Positions 1 to 9,560 of a DNA stretch of 64,000 nucleotides are shown here, in pieces (positions within the stretch are counted from its first letter, which is position 1; every line of letters begins with the position of its first letter). The notes under the pieces were generated by a model. The model was not told the DNA's origin. It was given only the letters and a program-made list of their open reading frames with translations, and did no database searches. The position numbers and the translations under genes are program-made. The stretch comes from Pseudoalteromonas rubra (lineage in GTDB: Bacteria; Pseudomonadota; Gammaproteobacteria; Enterobacterales; Alteromonadaceae): positions 89,731 through 153,730 of the forward strand of contig NZ_PNCJ01000013.1 in NCBI RefSeq assembly GCF_005887115.1, written 5' to 3'.

Positions 1-858
1 CTGGGCTATCGCGACCTGGACCTGAGAATTACGTTGCAAACGCTGACGGCTAATCAGGGCTGGCAATCCCTGGCAGCACCCGGCGATGACTGTGTATCGG
101 CCCTTGCCCTTCAGGTATTGCCGCAAAGTCAGGAGCTGCTTTTGGTGTATCGCGACCAGCAAGGCACCATGCTGGCACAACGCTATGCCCGGCAACACTG
201 GCAAAGCCAGCCACAAACGTTGGTGTGCAGGCCTGAGGGGACTTTTACTCTGGCCTCTCTGGGCAGCAATACTTTACTGATTTACCGTGAGGGCAGCACC
301 CATGCACTGGCCTGCCTGAGCTACAACAGTGCCGAGTTTAATATCACCGATGTCAGCAACAGCGCCTATGCCGGTCCCCAGGACAATGCCGTAAGCCATC
401 AGTGGTCGGCTAATGGATTCGGTGTTGGCCATTTTTCTCAGGCACCCAGTAAACTCACGCCCGACGAGCCGGAACCACAGGAGCACACTTACCAAAGTGA
501 GGGTCAACTGGCCGCCGCCACGCTCGATGGCGTACTACATTTATTCCACAACGCACCGAACAGTCAGCAACTGCTGAGCGCCAATTTCTCTATCCCCGGC
601 GTACTTACCAGCCAGCTACCCGTGTCTTATGATCCGGCCAAGGCAGACACCACCAGCAATGGCTATGGCACCATGGCCGAGGCAGGTTGGAGTGAACAGC
701 AGCCACTTAACCATGTCCATAGACAAGCGGACACGCCACTGTGTGCCACGCGTTATCGCGACCAGCTGTGGTGCTTTTATCTGCATAGCCACGATCAACG
801 ATTACGTGCTCATCGTGCCTCTTATAAATCGACAGCCCGTCACACAACCCGGGGATGA
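1..858 (+). CDS. Beta-propeller/lectin-like protein, 5'-truncated by window edge
   Basis: The frame is open from base 1 and ends at TGA 856-858, so the true start lies outside the window; at least 285 residues are visible. No enzyme family is recognised. A strand-turn pattern recurs (for example LLLVYRDQQGTML, TLLIYREGSTHAL, LWCFYLHSHDQRL), with aromatic residues before charged turns, as in sialidase-like or fucose-lectin-like beta-propellers; that fold is an inference. The stop overlaps the ATG of the next gene (ATGA at 855-858), so it is probably translationally coupled to the phosphoesterase and may act with it. Because the N-terminus is missing, secretion cannot be judged. Confidence 0.7.
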   Translation: MGYRDLDLRITLQTLTANQGWQSLAAPGDDCVSALALQVLPQSQELLLVYRDQQGTMLAQRYARQHWQSQPQTLVCRPEGTFTLASLGSNTLLIYREGSTHALACLSYNSAEFNITDVSNSAYAGPQDNAVSHQWSANGFGVGHFSQAPSKLTPDEPEPQEHTYQSEGQLAAATLDGVLHLFHNAPNSQQLLSANFSIPGVLTSQLPVSYDPAKADTTSNGYGTMAEAGWSEQQPLNHVHRQADTPLCATRYRDQLWCFYLHSHDQRLRAHRASYKSTARHTTRG

Positions 859-2432
859 CACTTATGCAATCAAGCAACAATCAACTCAATCAAGTCGACC
901 ATTTTGTGGTGGTGATGCTGGAAAACCGCTCTTTCGACCATATGCTGGGATTTTTATACACAGACGAAGGTAACCGCTCACCTCTGGGCCACGCTTTTGA
1001 GGGCCTGACCGGCTCAGAAACCAACCCGGATGACAACGGCGATCTGATCAGCGTATTTAAGATCCCCGCTGATCAACACCCTTACTTCTGGCCAGGCACC
1101 GATCCGGGCGAAGGCTATTACAACACCAACAGTCAGCTATTTGGTGATCACCATACACCGCCTGCTGGAACAGTCGCCACCAATCAGGGATTTGTTAAAG
1201 ACTTTGCCTATACTCTGAGCTGGCAGCGCAAAGACAATGCGCAAAAACCAGGCAGCTGGCAGATTGTCGAGGGCACCAAAGCCTCCGACATCATGGGCAT
1301 GTACACACCTGAACTACTGCCCGTACTCAGTGGCCTGGCCAAAGGCTATGCCGTATGCGATCACTGGTACTGCTCGGTGCCTACCGAGACACTGCCCAAC
1401 CGGGCTTTTGTGCAAATGGCCACCAGCCAGGGGCGGCTCAATGATCACGATAAGGTCTACAATGCCACCAGTATTTATAACCGCTTTGAAGACGCTGGAC
1501 TCAGCTGGGGGCTATTTGGCTATGAGGATGATGCCATCCTGACTCGTCAGTCTCTGGCAGCTCTACCCAAGTCACCAGAGCATGGTCAGTTTGGTAATTT
1601 CGAGGATTTCACCCAGGCCGCCACCAGTGGCACTTTGCCACACTATAGCTTTTTAGCGCCAGAATGGGGCTCAGATGGCAACAGTCAGCACCCAAATTAT
1701 GATGTTGCAAAGGGCGAACAATATTTACAGGCCATTTATGAGGCACTACGTCAGTCACCCCGCTGGGACAAGACACTGCTGATCATCACATATGATGAAC
1801 ATGGGGGTTGCTATGATCATGTGCCGCCACCGGAAAACGCCGCGCAGCCCAAGGATTGCCCGGACAACGATGGTTTTAATTTCCAGCGCTTTGGCGTCCG
1901 GGTGCCTACAGTGCTGGTCTCGCCAAGAATTCCCGCCGGTACGGTATTTAGGATCAGCGAACCTGACACAGATTTAAACGCCAGTAGCCCAGCGCCCACA
2001 GCGCTGGATCACACCTCGATCCTTGCAACGCTGGAGCAGCGCTTTGGTCTGCCCCCGTTAACAGCTCGGGATGCGGCTGCGCCGGATATTGGCAATGTAC
2101 TAAGCCTGAGCACACCGCGCAGAGACGATCCACTTGAAGGGATCAGCGCGCCGCGTAGTGAGAGTCAGCCACCATTGGAGGGCCAGACACAACACCAGCA
2201 GGGCAATGACTGGCAACCGCAGGCCGATCATCTGCAAAAAGTCGAAGCTGAACTGGTGGCCATGTTGCCGCTGAATGGCGATTACCGCAACCGTGAGACA
2301 CCGCATTTCGATAACCGCGAGGACGCCAAGCGCTACGCGCGCGATCGCTATCACCGCTATTACAGCGAGTACAACGCCACACACTATGATCGGGATGAGT
2401 ATCATCGCAATAACTCTCATCGGGATAAATAA
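855..2432 (+). CDS. Phospholipase C-family phosphoesterase (PF04185 type)
   Basis: 525 residues. The N-terminal VVVMLENRSFDHMLG (ENRSFD at residues 23-28) is the metal-binding signature of the bacterial phospholipase C/acid phosphatase AcpA family. Further family motifs are VPTETLPNRAFVQMATS, YDEHGGCYDHVPPP near residues 312-325, and FGVRVPTVLVSPRIP. The family cleaves phosphodiester or phosphomonoester head groups such as phosphatidylcholine. No Sec or twin-arginine signal precedes the catalytic domain, although many homologues are exported. The tail (about 60 residues) is rich in Arg, Tyr, His and Asp. The start is the ATG overlapping the upstream stop; an internal ATG at 864 is an alternative. 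The substrate cannot be read from sequence. Confidence 0.9.
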   Translation: MTLMQSSNNQLNQVDHFVVVMLENRSFDHMLGFLYTDEGNRSPLGHAFEGLTGSETNPDDNGDLISVFKIPADQHPYFWPGTDPGEGYYNTNSQLFGDHHTPPAGTVATNQGFVKDFAYTLSWQRKDNAQKPGSWQIVEGTKASDIMGMYTPELLPVLSGLAKGYAVCDHWYCSVPTETLPNRAFVQMATSQGRLNDHDKVYNATSIYNRFEDAGLSWGLFGYEDDAILTRQSLAALPKSPEHGQFGNFEDFTQAATSGTLPHYSFLAPEWGSDGNSQHPNYDVAKGEQYLQAIYEALRQSPRWDKTLLIITYDEHGGCYDHVPPPENAAQPKDCPDNDGFNFQRFGVRVPTVLVSPRIPAGTVFRISEPDTDLNASSPAPTALDHTSILATLEQRFGLPPLTARDAAAPDIGNVLSLSTPRRDDPLEGISAPRSESQPPLEGQTQHQQGNDWQPQADHLQKVEAELVAMLPLNGDYRNRETPHFDNREDAKRYARDRYHRYYSEYNATHYDRDEYHRNNSHRDK

Positions 2433-2559
2433 CCCGGCATAACACCCAGACGAAGGCGGCCAGGGATCCCGTTGCCTTCGTGCAGTCACTGAAGGGATCA
2501 GCCTATGGCACACGGGGTATGGCCCCAATTTGCCTGTAGCAATTAATGAGGACACCACC

Positions 2560-3537
2560 ATGACTGATGTAACGCCCCCGGATCTTTCTAAACCTTTGCT
2601 GATCGATCCGGCACAGGAAAACCCACCAGCCCCGACCACTGAGCTGGGCCCACTGCAGCATTTGATCGGCACCTGGACCAATCAGCCTTTGGGTAACTCT
2701 GGCATGGGAGGCACAGACAAACCATTTTCTTACTGCCTGATGCCACTCCCTCAGGAAGCCAGCTATATTCTGAAAAACTTTTCGTATTACGAAGAACTGA
2801 CCTTTTCAGCCATTCACGGCACGGCGCCTAACCGGGGTGGTTTGGGCACTCAGGTTGCCAATACCCTGTTTTACGAGCAGCGCGTCTACTTTGCCGATGG
2901 CCCGGCCAAGGATCAGCTGGTGCATGCCGAAAATGGCTCACTGCTGTTCCTGACCGATCGAAAACAGCTGCTGGGGCCTTATGGCAACGGAGAAAAGCCG
3001 GGGATCGGAACTGAAACGGTGCCTAACAGTGTGCCGCCCACACAAACCTATGACTTTATCAAGCAAATGTCGGTACCGCACGGGAACTCCATTCTGGCCA
3101 GCGGACATTTCCAGTCGGGCACAGGTGTGCCGACCATTCCGATGCTGAGCAAAAGCGACGTGCTCCCTATGGGTCTGCCCCATGATGTCAGCACCGATCA
3201 GTACAGCACCAAAAGTGTCGGTAATTTGAACCCGGACTTTACCCTGAACCCCAATCAGCCGCTGACCAACGCACTGGAAGTATCACCGCCTAAGAAGTTT
3301 ATTTTGCTGGAAGTGGATACCGCCCACTCAGGTATTCCGGTCACCAACATTGGCTTTGAGCAACAGCACGCCAACGTCAGCCGTTACGCCATCAGCTACT
3401 GGCTGGAATCACTTGATGGCAGCGATAACTTTACTCAGCTACAGTACTCGCAAAATATCACCATGGAAATCCCCATACAGGGGCAAACCGTCACCTTCCC
3501 GCACATCACCACCAATACCTTAGTCAAAAAAGTCTAA
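2560..3537 (+). CDS. Beta-barrel (nitrobindin/lipocalin-like) conserved protein
   Basis: 325 residues from the ATG at 2560, preceded by GAGG at good spacing; an in-frame TTG at 2530 is less likely. The segment LGPLQHLIGTWTNQPLG resembles the opening of nitrobindin/FABP-like beta-barrels, where a Gly-x-Trp starts the first strand. Similar proteins are often labelled heme-binding, but no heme ligand is certain here. There is no signal peptide or membrane segment. It lies 127 bases after the phosphoesterase on the same strand and may be a third member of that unit. Transcription should stop at the strong terminator at 3551-3588. The biochemical function is unknown. Confidence 0.75.
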   Translation: MTDVTPPDLSKPLLIDPAQENPPAPTTELGPLQHLIGTWTNQPLGNSGMGGTDKPFSYCLMPLPQEASYILKNFSYYEELTFSAIHGTAPNRGGLGTQVANTLFYEQRVYFADGPAKDQLVHAENGSLLFLTDRKQLLGPYGNGEKPGIGTETVPNSVPPTQTYDFIKQMSVPHGNSILASGHFQSGTGVPTIPMLSKSDVLPMGLPHDVSTDQYSTKSVGNLNPDFTLNPNQPLTNALEVSPPKKFILLEVDTAHSGIPVTNIGFEQQHANVSRYAISYWLESLDGSDNFTQLQYSQNITMEIPIQGQTVTFPHITTNTLVKKV

Positions 3538-3550
3538 ACGGTGCGGGCAT

Positions 3551-3588
3551 AAAAAAAACCGGACTGACGTCAGTCCGGTTTTTCTTTT
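3551..3588. terminator. Bidirectional rho-independent terminator
   Basis: A perfect 24-base palindrome (arms 3557-3568 and 3569-3580, AACCGGACTGAC and its complement) is flanked by an A-run on the left and a T-run on the right. It sits between two convergent genes and can serve both. Confidence 0.92.
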
Positions 3589-3596
3589 AAACACGC

Positions 3597-6023
3597 TTAG
3601 ATGGGCGAGCCCGGCGGCATCGGCAAGGCTTTAAAGCCCGCTGGCCATTTGCCGCTTTTCAGATACTGTGCCACCTGATCAGCCAGGTAGGTTTCAAACG
3701 CATCCGCTTTACTGGTACCACCAAATAAAGAGTCGTTGCTGTATTGCTCCACCAGCTGGTTAAGGTAAAAACGCGACTGAGCCTGAACTTCTGGTGCCAG
3801 CTTGTCACTGCTGCTCAGCGTTGCCAGGTGATAAGCCGTTAGAAACCGCACTCGCTGCGCAAGCTTAGTTGCCATACCCGGCTGTGCTTTAGGCTGAAAA
3901 ACATGCTGATACACCGTGTTCAGCAGATCGTCACTACTGAGGTTGCCATCATTGCGCGCCCCCTGTTGTGCCAGGCGATTCAGTCGCTCTGGGTTCAGCA
4001 ATAAGCTCAAAGTATGCTGCGCCGCTACTTCCGGCAATGCCATGGCATCGAGCGTCAGGCCAGTGCGACCTTTCACACTCTCCCGGGTTTTATACTCGCC
4101 ATACGCTTTGGGCGGGATCAGCGCCAATACCGACTCAGGGATCATCAGTTGCTCAGGCGATAAGGTCTCCAACAGGGCCGACAGTGCCGCTTGCTGCTGC
4201 GCTTTGGCCACTACCTGTGCACCTTTCGGGGTCTGCTCGCCTCGCACTTCGTAGTCATAGTCTACCCCGCCAATCAGTTTTACTGCCGACTCCACCTGAT
4301 AACGATGGAACAAGTACAGCGGCACCAGCTTTTCTTCCAGCTGAGATAAAGCCTCGCCGGTTTTGATGTTATTCAGGCCAAAACGGGCCAGCGCCTTTTG
4401 GCGAATATCCAGCACCCGAGTCAGCTCAGCAGCCGGGTCGTCACCGTTATCCCACAGGTGGGCGGTCGGGTGCGCACCACCTTTCGGGCGGGCATCAGCA
4501 TCCGAGATAAACTCCAGCCCTTTGCGCTTGTTTTCAGCCAAAATCGCCGCCAGTGCCTGGGCTTCGTCTTGTGCGGTAAAATCACTGTAACCATACTTGA
4601 TGACCTGAGTATCCCACTCGCCCATGCCAGTGGCATAGCCTTTACTGATATCCAGCTCACCCTGATCGTTCATATCCACCAGCGGATGTGGATAATCCAT
4701 TACCGAGGCACGCTCTTTTACCGACGCCGAGAAGTTATGGGCAATTCCCAGGGTGTGACCAATTTCGTGGGCACTGAGCTGGCGAATACGGTCCAGCGCC
4801 ATGGCATGCAAACGCTCCGTCACTTCATCGCCTTTAACAAATGGCGCGGCCAGGGCTTCTGCAATCAGGATGTCCTGGCGTACCCGCAGTGAGCCCAGTG
4901 TCACATGACCTTTGATGATCTCACCGGTGCGCGGATCGATCACCGATGCCCCATACGACCACCCGCGGGTCGCACGATGCACCCACTGGATCACGTTGTA
5001 ACGAATATCCATAGGATCGGCATTTTCCGGCAGCACTTTAACCTGGAAAGCATTTTTGTAACCCGCCGCTTCAAAAGCCTGATCCCACCAGCGTGCACCA
5101 TCGAGCAACGCGGTTTTCACCGGCTCGGGCACACCCGGATCCAGGTAATACACAATCGGCTCAACCGGCTCAGATACTTTTGCCGTCGGGTCTTTTTTAT
5201 TTAAACGATGACGCGGGATATAGCGTACATACATAGACTCGCTCAGCGGTGCCGAGTAGTCTTTATGCTCTATGCTCCAGTAGCCCGACTGCGGATGAAA
5301 TGCGCGGGGCTGATAGTTATCATCCGGCAGTTCGATCAGCGAGTGGTGCTGGTGGACAGTGACCGCATAAGGGTTCGCCGTCGCCTGCTTCACATACTCA
5401 CCAGGCTTACTGCCTTTAAAGGTCAGAACCGCTTCCAGTTCGGTATTTTTCATAAAAGCTTTAGAGCGCGGCATATAGGTCGCGCTGCGGCTGGCGTCCA
5501 GGCTGTAACTGCCCTGTTTGCGCGCCGCCAGAGTGCGAGATACGCCATGTACATCCGATAATAAGTAAGGCGTGTAGTCAATCAGTACGCTGTCGTCATC
5601 TTCGGCTACCACCTTAAAACCGTTTAAAATGCTCGAGGCAAACGCCTCTTTCACACTTTGCTGCTCTGCCGGATTGTCAGCACTGGCACGAAAATAGGTA
5701 TTCAGAGCACGCAGCATCACCTTGTCACCAAAGCGCTCGAACTGCACCAGATAAGTACTACCCAGCTGACCACGGTCCAGACCAATGTCGTTAGAGCCGA
5801 CGCCATAAGGCAAGCTATGCTGCAACAAAAATGGCTGTGAGAGCTTGTCGACATCCAGATAAATTTTGCCACTGGATGGGTCGCTGTAAAACGCATAGAA
5901 CCCGGGAAAATGGTTGAAGTTGTCAGTAAATTCATCAATAGACTTAATTGCGGCGTGCGCTTGGGGTATCATAGCCAATAGCAAAGCCGAGAACATGTGA
6001 GGTGCAAAGCGTGTTTTTCGCAT
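3597..6023 (-). CDS. Secreted zinc-dependent metalloprotease (DUF5117/DUF5118 type)
   Basis: 808 residues with a signal peptide (basic start, hydrophobic core, cleavage after QAHA near residue 24). The zinc site HEIGHTLGIAHNF lies near residue 417 and is the extended HExxHxxGxxH motif of metzincin-like proteases; the downstream SVMDYPHPLVD supplies the Met-turn region. The flanking regions match large bacterial metalloproteases with an N-terminal DUF5117/5118-type region and a C-terminal helical part. The likely role is hydrolysis of extracellular or periplasmic protein; the substrate is unknown. The gene is monocistronic, divergent from fbp, with an inverted repeat in the shared upstream region. 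The ATG at 6023 is preceded by a weak purine-rich site. Confidence 0.9.
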   Translation of the reverse strand: MRKTRFAPHMFSALLLAMIPQAHAAIKSIDEFTDNFNHFPGFYAFYSDPSSGKIYLDVDKLSQPFLLQHSLPYGVGSNDIGLDRGQLGSTYLVQFERFGDKVMLRALNTYFRASADNPAEQQSVKEAFASSILNGFKVVAEDDDSVLIDYTPYLLSDVHGVSRTLAARKQGSYSLDASRSATYMPRSKAFMKNTELEAVLTFKGSKPGEYVKQATANPYAVTVHQHHSLIELPDDNYQPRAFHPQSGYWSIEHKDYSAPLSESMYVRYIPRHRLNKKDPTAKVSEPVEPIVYYLDPGVPEPVKTALLDGARWWDQAFEAAGYKNAFQVKVLPENADPMDIRYNVIQWVHRATRGWSYGASVIDPRTGEIIKGHVTLGSLRVRQDILIAEALAAPFVKGDEVTERLHAMALDRIRQLSAHEIGHTLGIAHNFSASVKERASVMDYPHPLVDMNDQGELDISKGYATGMGEWDTQVIKYGYSDFTAQDEAQALAAILAENKRKGLEFISDADARPKGGAHPTAHLWDNGDDPAAELTRVLDIRQKALARFGLNNIKTGEALSQLEEKLVPLYLFHRYQVESAVKLIGGVDYDYEVRGEQTPKGAQVVAKAQQQAALSALLETLSPEQLMIPESVLALIPPKAYGEYKTRESVKGRTGLTLDAMALPEVAAQHTLSLLLNPERLNRLAQQGARNDGNLSSDDLLNTVYQHVFQPKAQPGMATKLAQRVRFLTAYHLATLSSSDKLAPEVQAQSRFYLNQLVEQYSNDSLFGGTSKADAFETYLADQVAQYLKSGKWPAGFKALPMPPGSPI

Positions 6024-6064
6024 TTTCTTATCTTTGTTGTTTGAGGTTAGATGACTGGTACCTC

Positions 6065-6090
6065 TTTTGTATATTAAATCGTATACAAAA
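6065..6090. promoter_or_regulatory. Inverted repeat between divergent metalloprotease and fbp promoters
   Basis: Two perfect 9-base arms, TTTTGTATA (6065-6073) and TATACAAAA (6082-6090), are separated by 8 bases in an AT-rich divergent intergenic region. The size and symmetry fit a dimeric repressor or activator operator. It lies about 42 bases before the metalloprotease start and 93 before fbp. The binding protein is unknown. Confidence 0.5.
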
Positions 6091-6182
6091 TACAGTTATT
6101 TAGGACAAAATTCAGCGCTGTTTGTGGCCTGCTCTCTCACTCTGGCAGGGCTGCAACATAACCGTTATCAGGACAAATATTT

Positions 6183-7151
6183 ATGCGTAGACTTCCACCG
6201 GTGTTAATTGAAGACGGCTGTTCCCGTGAACTGGTTTCACTGATCAGAACCATTCTGGCTGCCTGTAAAGAAATCTCTTTCCGCGTCGGTCAGGGCGCAC
6301 TGTCAGGCGTGCTGGGCTCAACGCTGGATGAAAACATTCAGGGCGAAACTCAAAAGAAACTCGACGTACTGTCTAACCAGCTACTTAAAGACATTCTGCT
6401 GGAGTCTGGCTATGTTAAGGCCATTGCCTCGGAAGAAGAGGAAGGCACGGTAGCAGGCAGCCCGGATGCCAAGTTTATTGTGGCGTTCGACCCGCTGGAT
6501 GGCTCCTCGAATACCGATATCAATTCACTGGTGGGCACCATCTTCTCTATCATGGAAGCACCAGAAGACGGCGATCCGGCCGATCCGGCTATCTTTATGC
6601 AGCCAGGTCACAAGCAAGTTGCCGCAGGCTACGTACTTTACGGTCCGTGCACCACACTGGCACTGACCACAGGTAAAGGCACCCGCATCTTCACGTTGGA
6701 CAAAACCCACGGCAGTTTCCTGCTGACAGAAGAGTTTGCCAAAGTACCGGCCGACACCAAAGAATTTGCCATCAACGCCTCAAACCAGCGCCACTGGCAG
6801 CCAGCCATGCAAAACTACATCAACGACCTGCTGGCTGGTGACACCGGTCCGCGCGGTAAAAACTTTAACATGCGTTGGATTGCTGCCATGGTGGGTGACG
6901 TACACCGCGTGCTATGCCGCGGCGGCCTGTTTACTTACCCGGCCGACACCAAAAACCCGGAAAAGCCATACAAGCTGCGCCTGATGTACGAAGCCAACCC
7001 GATGGCCATGTTGGTAGAACAAGCCGGCGGCCTGGCTCACACCGGCGAGCAACGTATTCTGGATATCGACCCGGAGCATATCCACCAGCGCGTGGCAGTG
7101 ATCTTGGGCTCGAAAAACGAAGTCGAAGCGTGTCTTGGGTATCATAAGTAA
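6183..7151 (+). CDS. fbp: Fructose-1,6-bisphosphatase class 1
   Basis: 322 residues, full length for class 1 FBPase. It hydrolyses fructose 1,6-bisphosphate to fructose 6-phosphate in the cytoplasm, the committed step of gluconeogenesis. The metal-binding signature [11 protein letters not shown], the upstream acidic EEEEG, and the [17 protein letters not shown] substrate-site region are intact. The start ATG is preceded by CAGGA. It is a single gene followed by a clear terminator. A cell living on peptides or GlcNAc would need it for hexose synthesis. The identification is firm. Confidence 0.97.
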   Translation: MRRLPPVLIEDGCSRELVSLIRTILAACKEISFRVGQGALSGVLGSTLDENIQGETQKKLDVLSNQLLKDILLESGYVKAIASEEEEGTVAGSPDAKFIVAFDPLDGSSNTDINSLVGTIFSIMEAPEDGDPADPAIFMQPGHKQVAAGYVLYGPCTTLALTTGKGTRIFTLDKTHGSFLLTEEFAKVPADTKEFAINASNQRHWQPAMQNYINDLLAGDTGPRGKNFNMRWIAAMVGDVHRVLCRGGLFTYPADTKNPEKPYKLRLMYEANPMAMLVEQAGGLAHTGEQRILDIDPEHIHQRVAVILGSKNEVEACLGYHK

Positions 7152-7177
7152 CCCCCTTATTTAGCGACACACTTTAT

Positions 7178-7208
7178 ACGCCATGGTAAGTTCGCCATGG
7201 CGTTTTTT
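7178..7208 (+). terminator. Rho-independent terminator of fbp
   Basis: The stem ACGCCATGG (7178-7186) pairs with CCATGGCGT (7195-7203) around an 8-base loop and is followed by a T-run at 7203-7208, 27 bases after the fbp stop. Confidence 0.9.
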
Positions 7209-7330
7209 ATCTTCCTCTTTTTTCTCCTTATACCCTTCTTTTGCAACTGGCAGAAGTGGCTAATCACCACAGCGCTTCACGAGATGGCAGCCCCAGCCAG
7301 ATTCGTTGTAACCTGGCACCACACAGATCA

Positions 7331-7361
7331 AAAAAACCATGGCCGCTTGCGCAGGCCATGG
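7331..7361 (-). terminator. Rho-independent terminator of the chitin-binding gene
   Basis: The arms CCATGGCC (7337-7344) and GGCCATGG (7354-7361) are followed, reading the minus strand, by a T-run (plus-strand A-run at 7331-7336). It lies just past the stop of the minus-strand gene ending at 7386. Confidence 0.85.
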
Positions 7362-7385
7362 CTTGTCCTTAATCAAATTGCGTCA

Positions 7386-9560
7386 TTACTGACAATTGGC
7401 AATTTCTTTCCATGGCCCCAATGAGGCCGGGTTGTTACCCTGCGTCCACCATTTGGCTTCATAGGTTTTGCCTTCAAAGGTCACCTGATCGCCCGTCGTA
7501 TAGACATCTGCTGCATTCCAGGGAGCCGGGCAAGCATTGCCTGGTTCAAAGGTGACCTGTACGCTGTGTGCCGCAGCAAGTGCAACAAAGGTATAACTTG
7601 ACTGCGCTGTCACACTCACGCCATCGACTTTCAATGTCGCAACGCGATAACCGCTGTCTGGTACAAAGGTCAGTGTGAAGTCGGTGTTGCCTTTTCCACT
7701 GATCACGCCATTGGCGTCTGGGGCTGGTGAAATGCTGCCGCCTGTGCCCACAACCGTGGCTGTGATGTCATAGAATACCGGTACATCAATGGTTGCATCG
7801 GTAAAGTTACCCGAGACAAAATCAAAGTTTGCGGCGCTGAGGCTGTTTACATCTGTGTTCTTCAGAACCAGACGTTTCTGATCGCCTTTTGAAGCCGTTT
7901 CGTCCAGCGTGATCACCGTATCCGCACCTTCCTGCGTCAGGATCAGCATGGAGAAGCTATAGTTGAACAGCGGCATGCTGATCACGGTTTTGGCCGGGTC
8001 AAAGCTGTTCACAGTCAGCGCCATGTTCCAACCCCAGTTCTGACTGTTCAGCGGCACAATAAAGCCCAGACGATCATAACCACCGGTCACGTTATCAAAC
8101 ATATCTGGTGTCAGGTCAGCAATCGTCAGGCCAACCAGCTCAACCGAGCTATAAATACCGCCATCTTTGGCCTGAACGCCAATAACCAACGCCGTATCGG
8201 TTTCATACGCTTTAAGGTGTTTAAAGCCAATGCCCGCCGTGCCGCGAATTTTATCCAGTTGTGGATTAAAGCCGGTCACAGTCTGCTTGCCTGACCAGGC
8301 AATTTCATAGATATCCGACTGGGCAATCACCGCTTCAGTATTGACGTTCACAGCAGCAGCCGACACACCTTCGAGTACCACACGCTGACCGGCAAATACC
8401 AGCTCAGCACCAGCAGCAACATCAGAGACTGACAAATTGCTCAGCGGTGCAACAGTTTGCCAGTCGCGCAGGATAATGCGGTCTTCGCCCACGGTGAAAT
8501 CGCGTACGGTGGTCACAGAGCCGCTTTGCTCATGAAGCTCGATAACATCCACACCACCACCGGGTAGCACTAAGTCGTTACCCCAGCCCGCAGAGAGCTT
8601 TTCATCATATTTTGACCCTTCAATCACGTCATCTGCTGGCGTGTCGAAGATAGTATTGTAACCACCAAACTTGTGTACATACTTAGTGATACAGGTGCCC
8701 AGCTCATCACAGGTGATCTCATCCTTGGTCAGCAATCGTGCTGTACCCCAGGCGCCACGTAAGTGAGCCGCAGCCAGCAAACCCGACATGGTTGCCTGCA
8801 CAGTGATTGGATTACCGTTGTCGTCTGTACCCGGCCAGCTCTTCGCCAGCGCCTGCTCCCAGGTCATGTTGGCATCGGTCAGCAACTGCGTCATCACGCC
8901 ATAGTTAAACCGCATGGCATCGCGCATCACCAGTTCCTGATTATCCGGGATCAGCAGGTCAGCGAATGAGTTGACGCCATTCTTACCAACAAAGGTGCCT
9001 TCCCAGCGGTTCACATCTGTTGCCTGGATCTGGTTACCACCAGAGCCGACGATCTCAACCAGAGCTTCTGTTTTACAGCCAATCCAGGTACTGTCTTCCA
9101 CAAACACGTAGAAGCTGTCGTACTCTTTGCCATCAATCGTCACTACTTTCGGGCTATAGTAACCGGCATCAATCAGAACGGCTTCACCCAGCTGATAACC
9201 CACGAACCCCCAGGCATTCATGGAGTTATACTGCATGGTTTTAAACATCTCAGCGCTATACGGAGTTTGTGAGTTATAGATTCCGTCAATGCCCAGCTTA
9301 GTGAAGAACTGATTAATGGTGGTATCTTCCGGGATCATGCTGCCTGTTGAGCAGTCACGTACCATACGGCCCGGTGCCGACACTTTGGCATACTTGTAAA
9401 CCGGGTTATTCAGGTTCTCAAGGTAAAAATCTGCCAGCGCAGGGTTAATTCCCGATTCGAAGTTTCTTAAGCTATCCAAAAAGTCCTGTACGCCCGTTCC
9501 CGCTGACGCGGAACAACTTAAGATCACGGCGGCTGCACATCCTGTCATTTTCAATTTCAT
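7386..9560 (-). CDS. Secreted multidomain chitin-binding protein, possible chitin/peptidoglycan hydrolase
   Basis: 724 residues from the ATG at 9560, chosen because GAGGAAA lies just upstream and it begins a compact signal peptide (cleavage near SASA); an ATG at 9575 would add five residues. The N-terminal third (FESGINP near the start, AAHLRGAWG later) vaguely recalls lysozyme-like folds, but no catalytic set is certain. A middle part with WGNDLVLPGGGVDVIELHE resembles hemolysin-type calcium-binding repeats. Near the C-terminus is an InlB-type repeat (GTGGSISPAPDANG to VTFEP), and the last ~45 residues (WNAADVYTTGDQV to GPWKEIANC) are a CBM5/12 chitin-binding module. Its position at the head of a GlcNAc-type locus fits a role in attaching to or degrading chitin. 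Confidence 0.82.
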   Translation of the reverse strand: MKLKMTGCAAAVILSCSASAGTGVQDFLDSLRNFESGINPALADFYLENLNNPVYKYAKVSAPGRMVRDCSTGSMIPEDTTINQFFTKLGIDGIYNSQTPYSAEMFKTMQYNSMNAWGFVGYQLGEAVLIDAGYYSPKVVTIDGKEYDSFYVFVEDSTWIGCKTEALVEIVGSGGNQIQATDVNRWEGTFVGKNGVNSFADLLIPDNQELVMRDAMRFNYGVMTQLLTDANMTWEQALAKSWPGTDDNGNPITVQATMSGLLAAAHLRGAWGTARLLTKDEITCDELGTCITKYVHKFGGYNTIFDTPADDVIEGSKYDEKLSAGWGNDLVLPGGGVDVIELHEQSGSVTTVRDFTVGEDRIILRDWQTVAPLSNLSVSDVAAGAELVFAGQRVVLEGVSAAAVNVNTEAVIAQSDIYEIAWSGKQTVTGFNPQLDKIRGTAGIGFKHLKAYETDTALVIGVQAKDGGIYSSVELVGLTIADLTPDMFDNVTGGYDRLGFIVPLNSQNWGWNMALTVNSFDPAKTVISMPLFNYSFSMLILTQEGADTVITLDETASKGDQKRLVLKNTDVNSLSAANFDFVSGNFTDATIDVPVFYDITATVVGTGGSISPAPDANGVISGKGNTDFTLTFVPDSGYRVATLKVDGVSVTAQSSYTFVALAAAHSVQVTFEPGNACPAPWNAADVYTTGDQVTFEGKTYEAKWWTQGNNPASLGPWKEIANCQ

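Noticed and set aside
2450..2481. ACGAAGGC/GCCTTCGT inverted repeat after the phosphoesterase gene
   Set aside because: No T-run follows and the loop is 16 bases, so it was not called a terminator; it may be only an RNA stem.
2100..2681. 193-residue minus-strand frame within and after the phosphoesterase gene
   Set aside because: It is antisense to two well-supported genes and has no homology-like motif.
7197..7424. Plus-strand 75-residue frame with hydrophobic start
   Set aside because: It begins inside the fbp terminator hairpin and overlaps the end of the chitin-binding gene, with no binding site.
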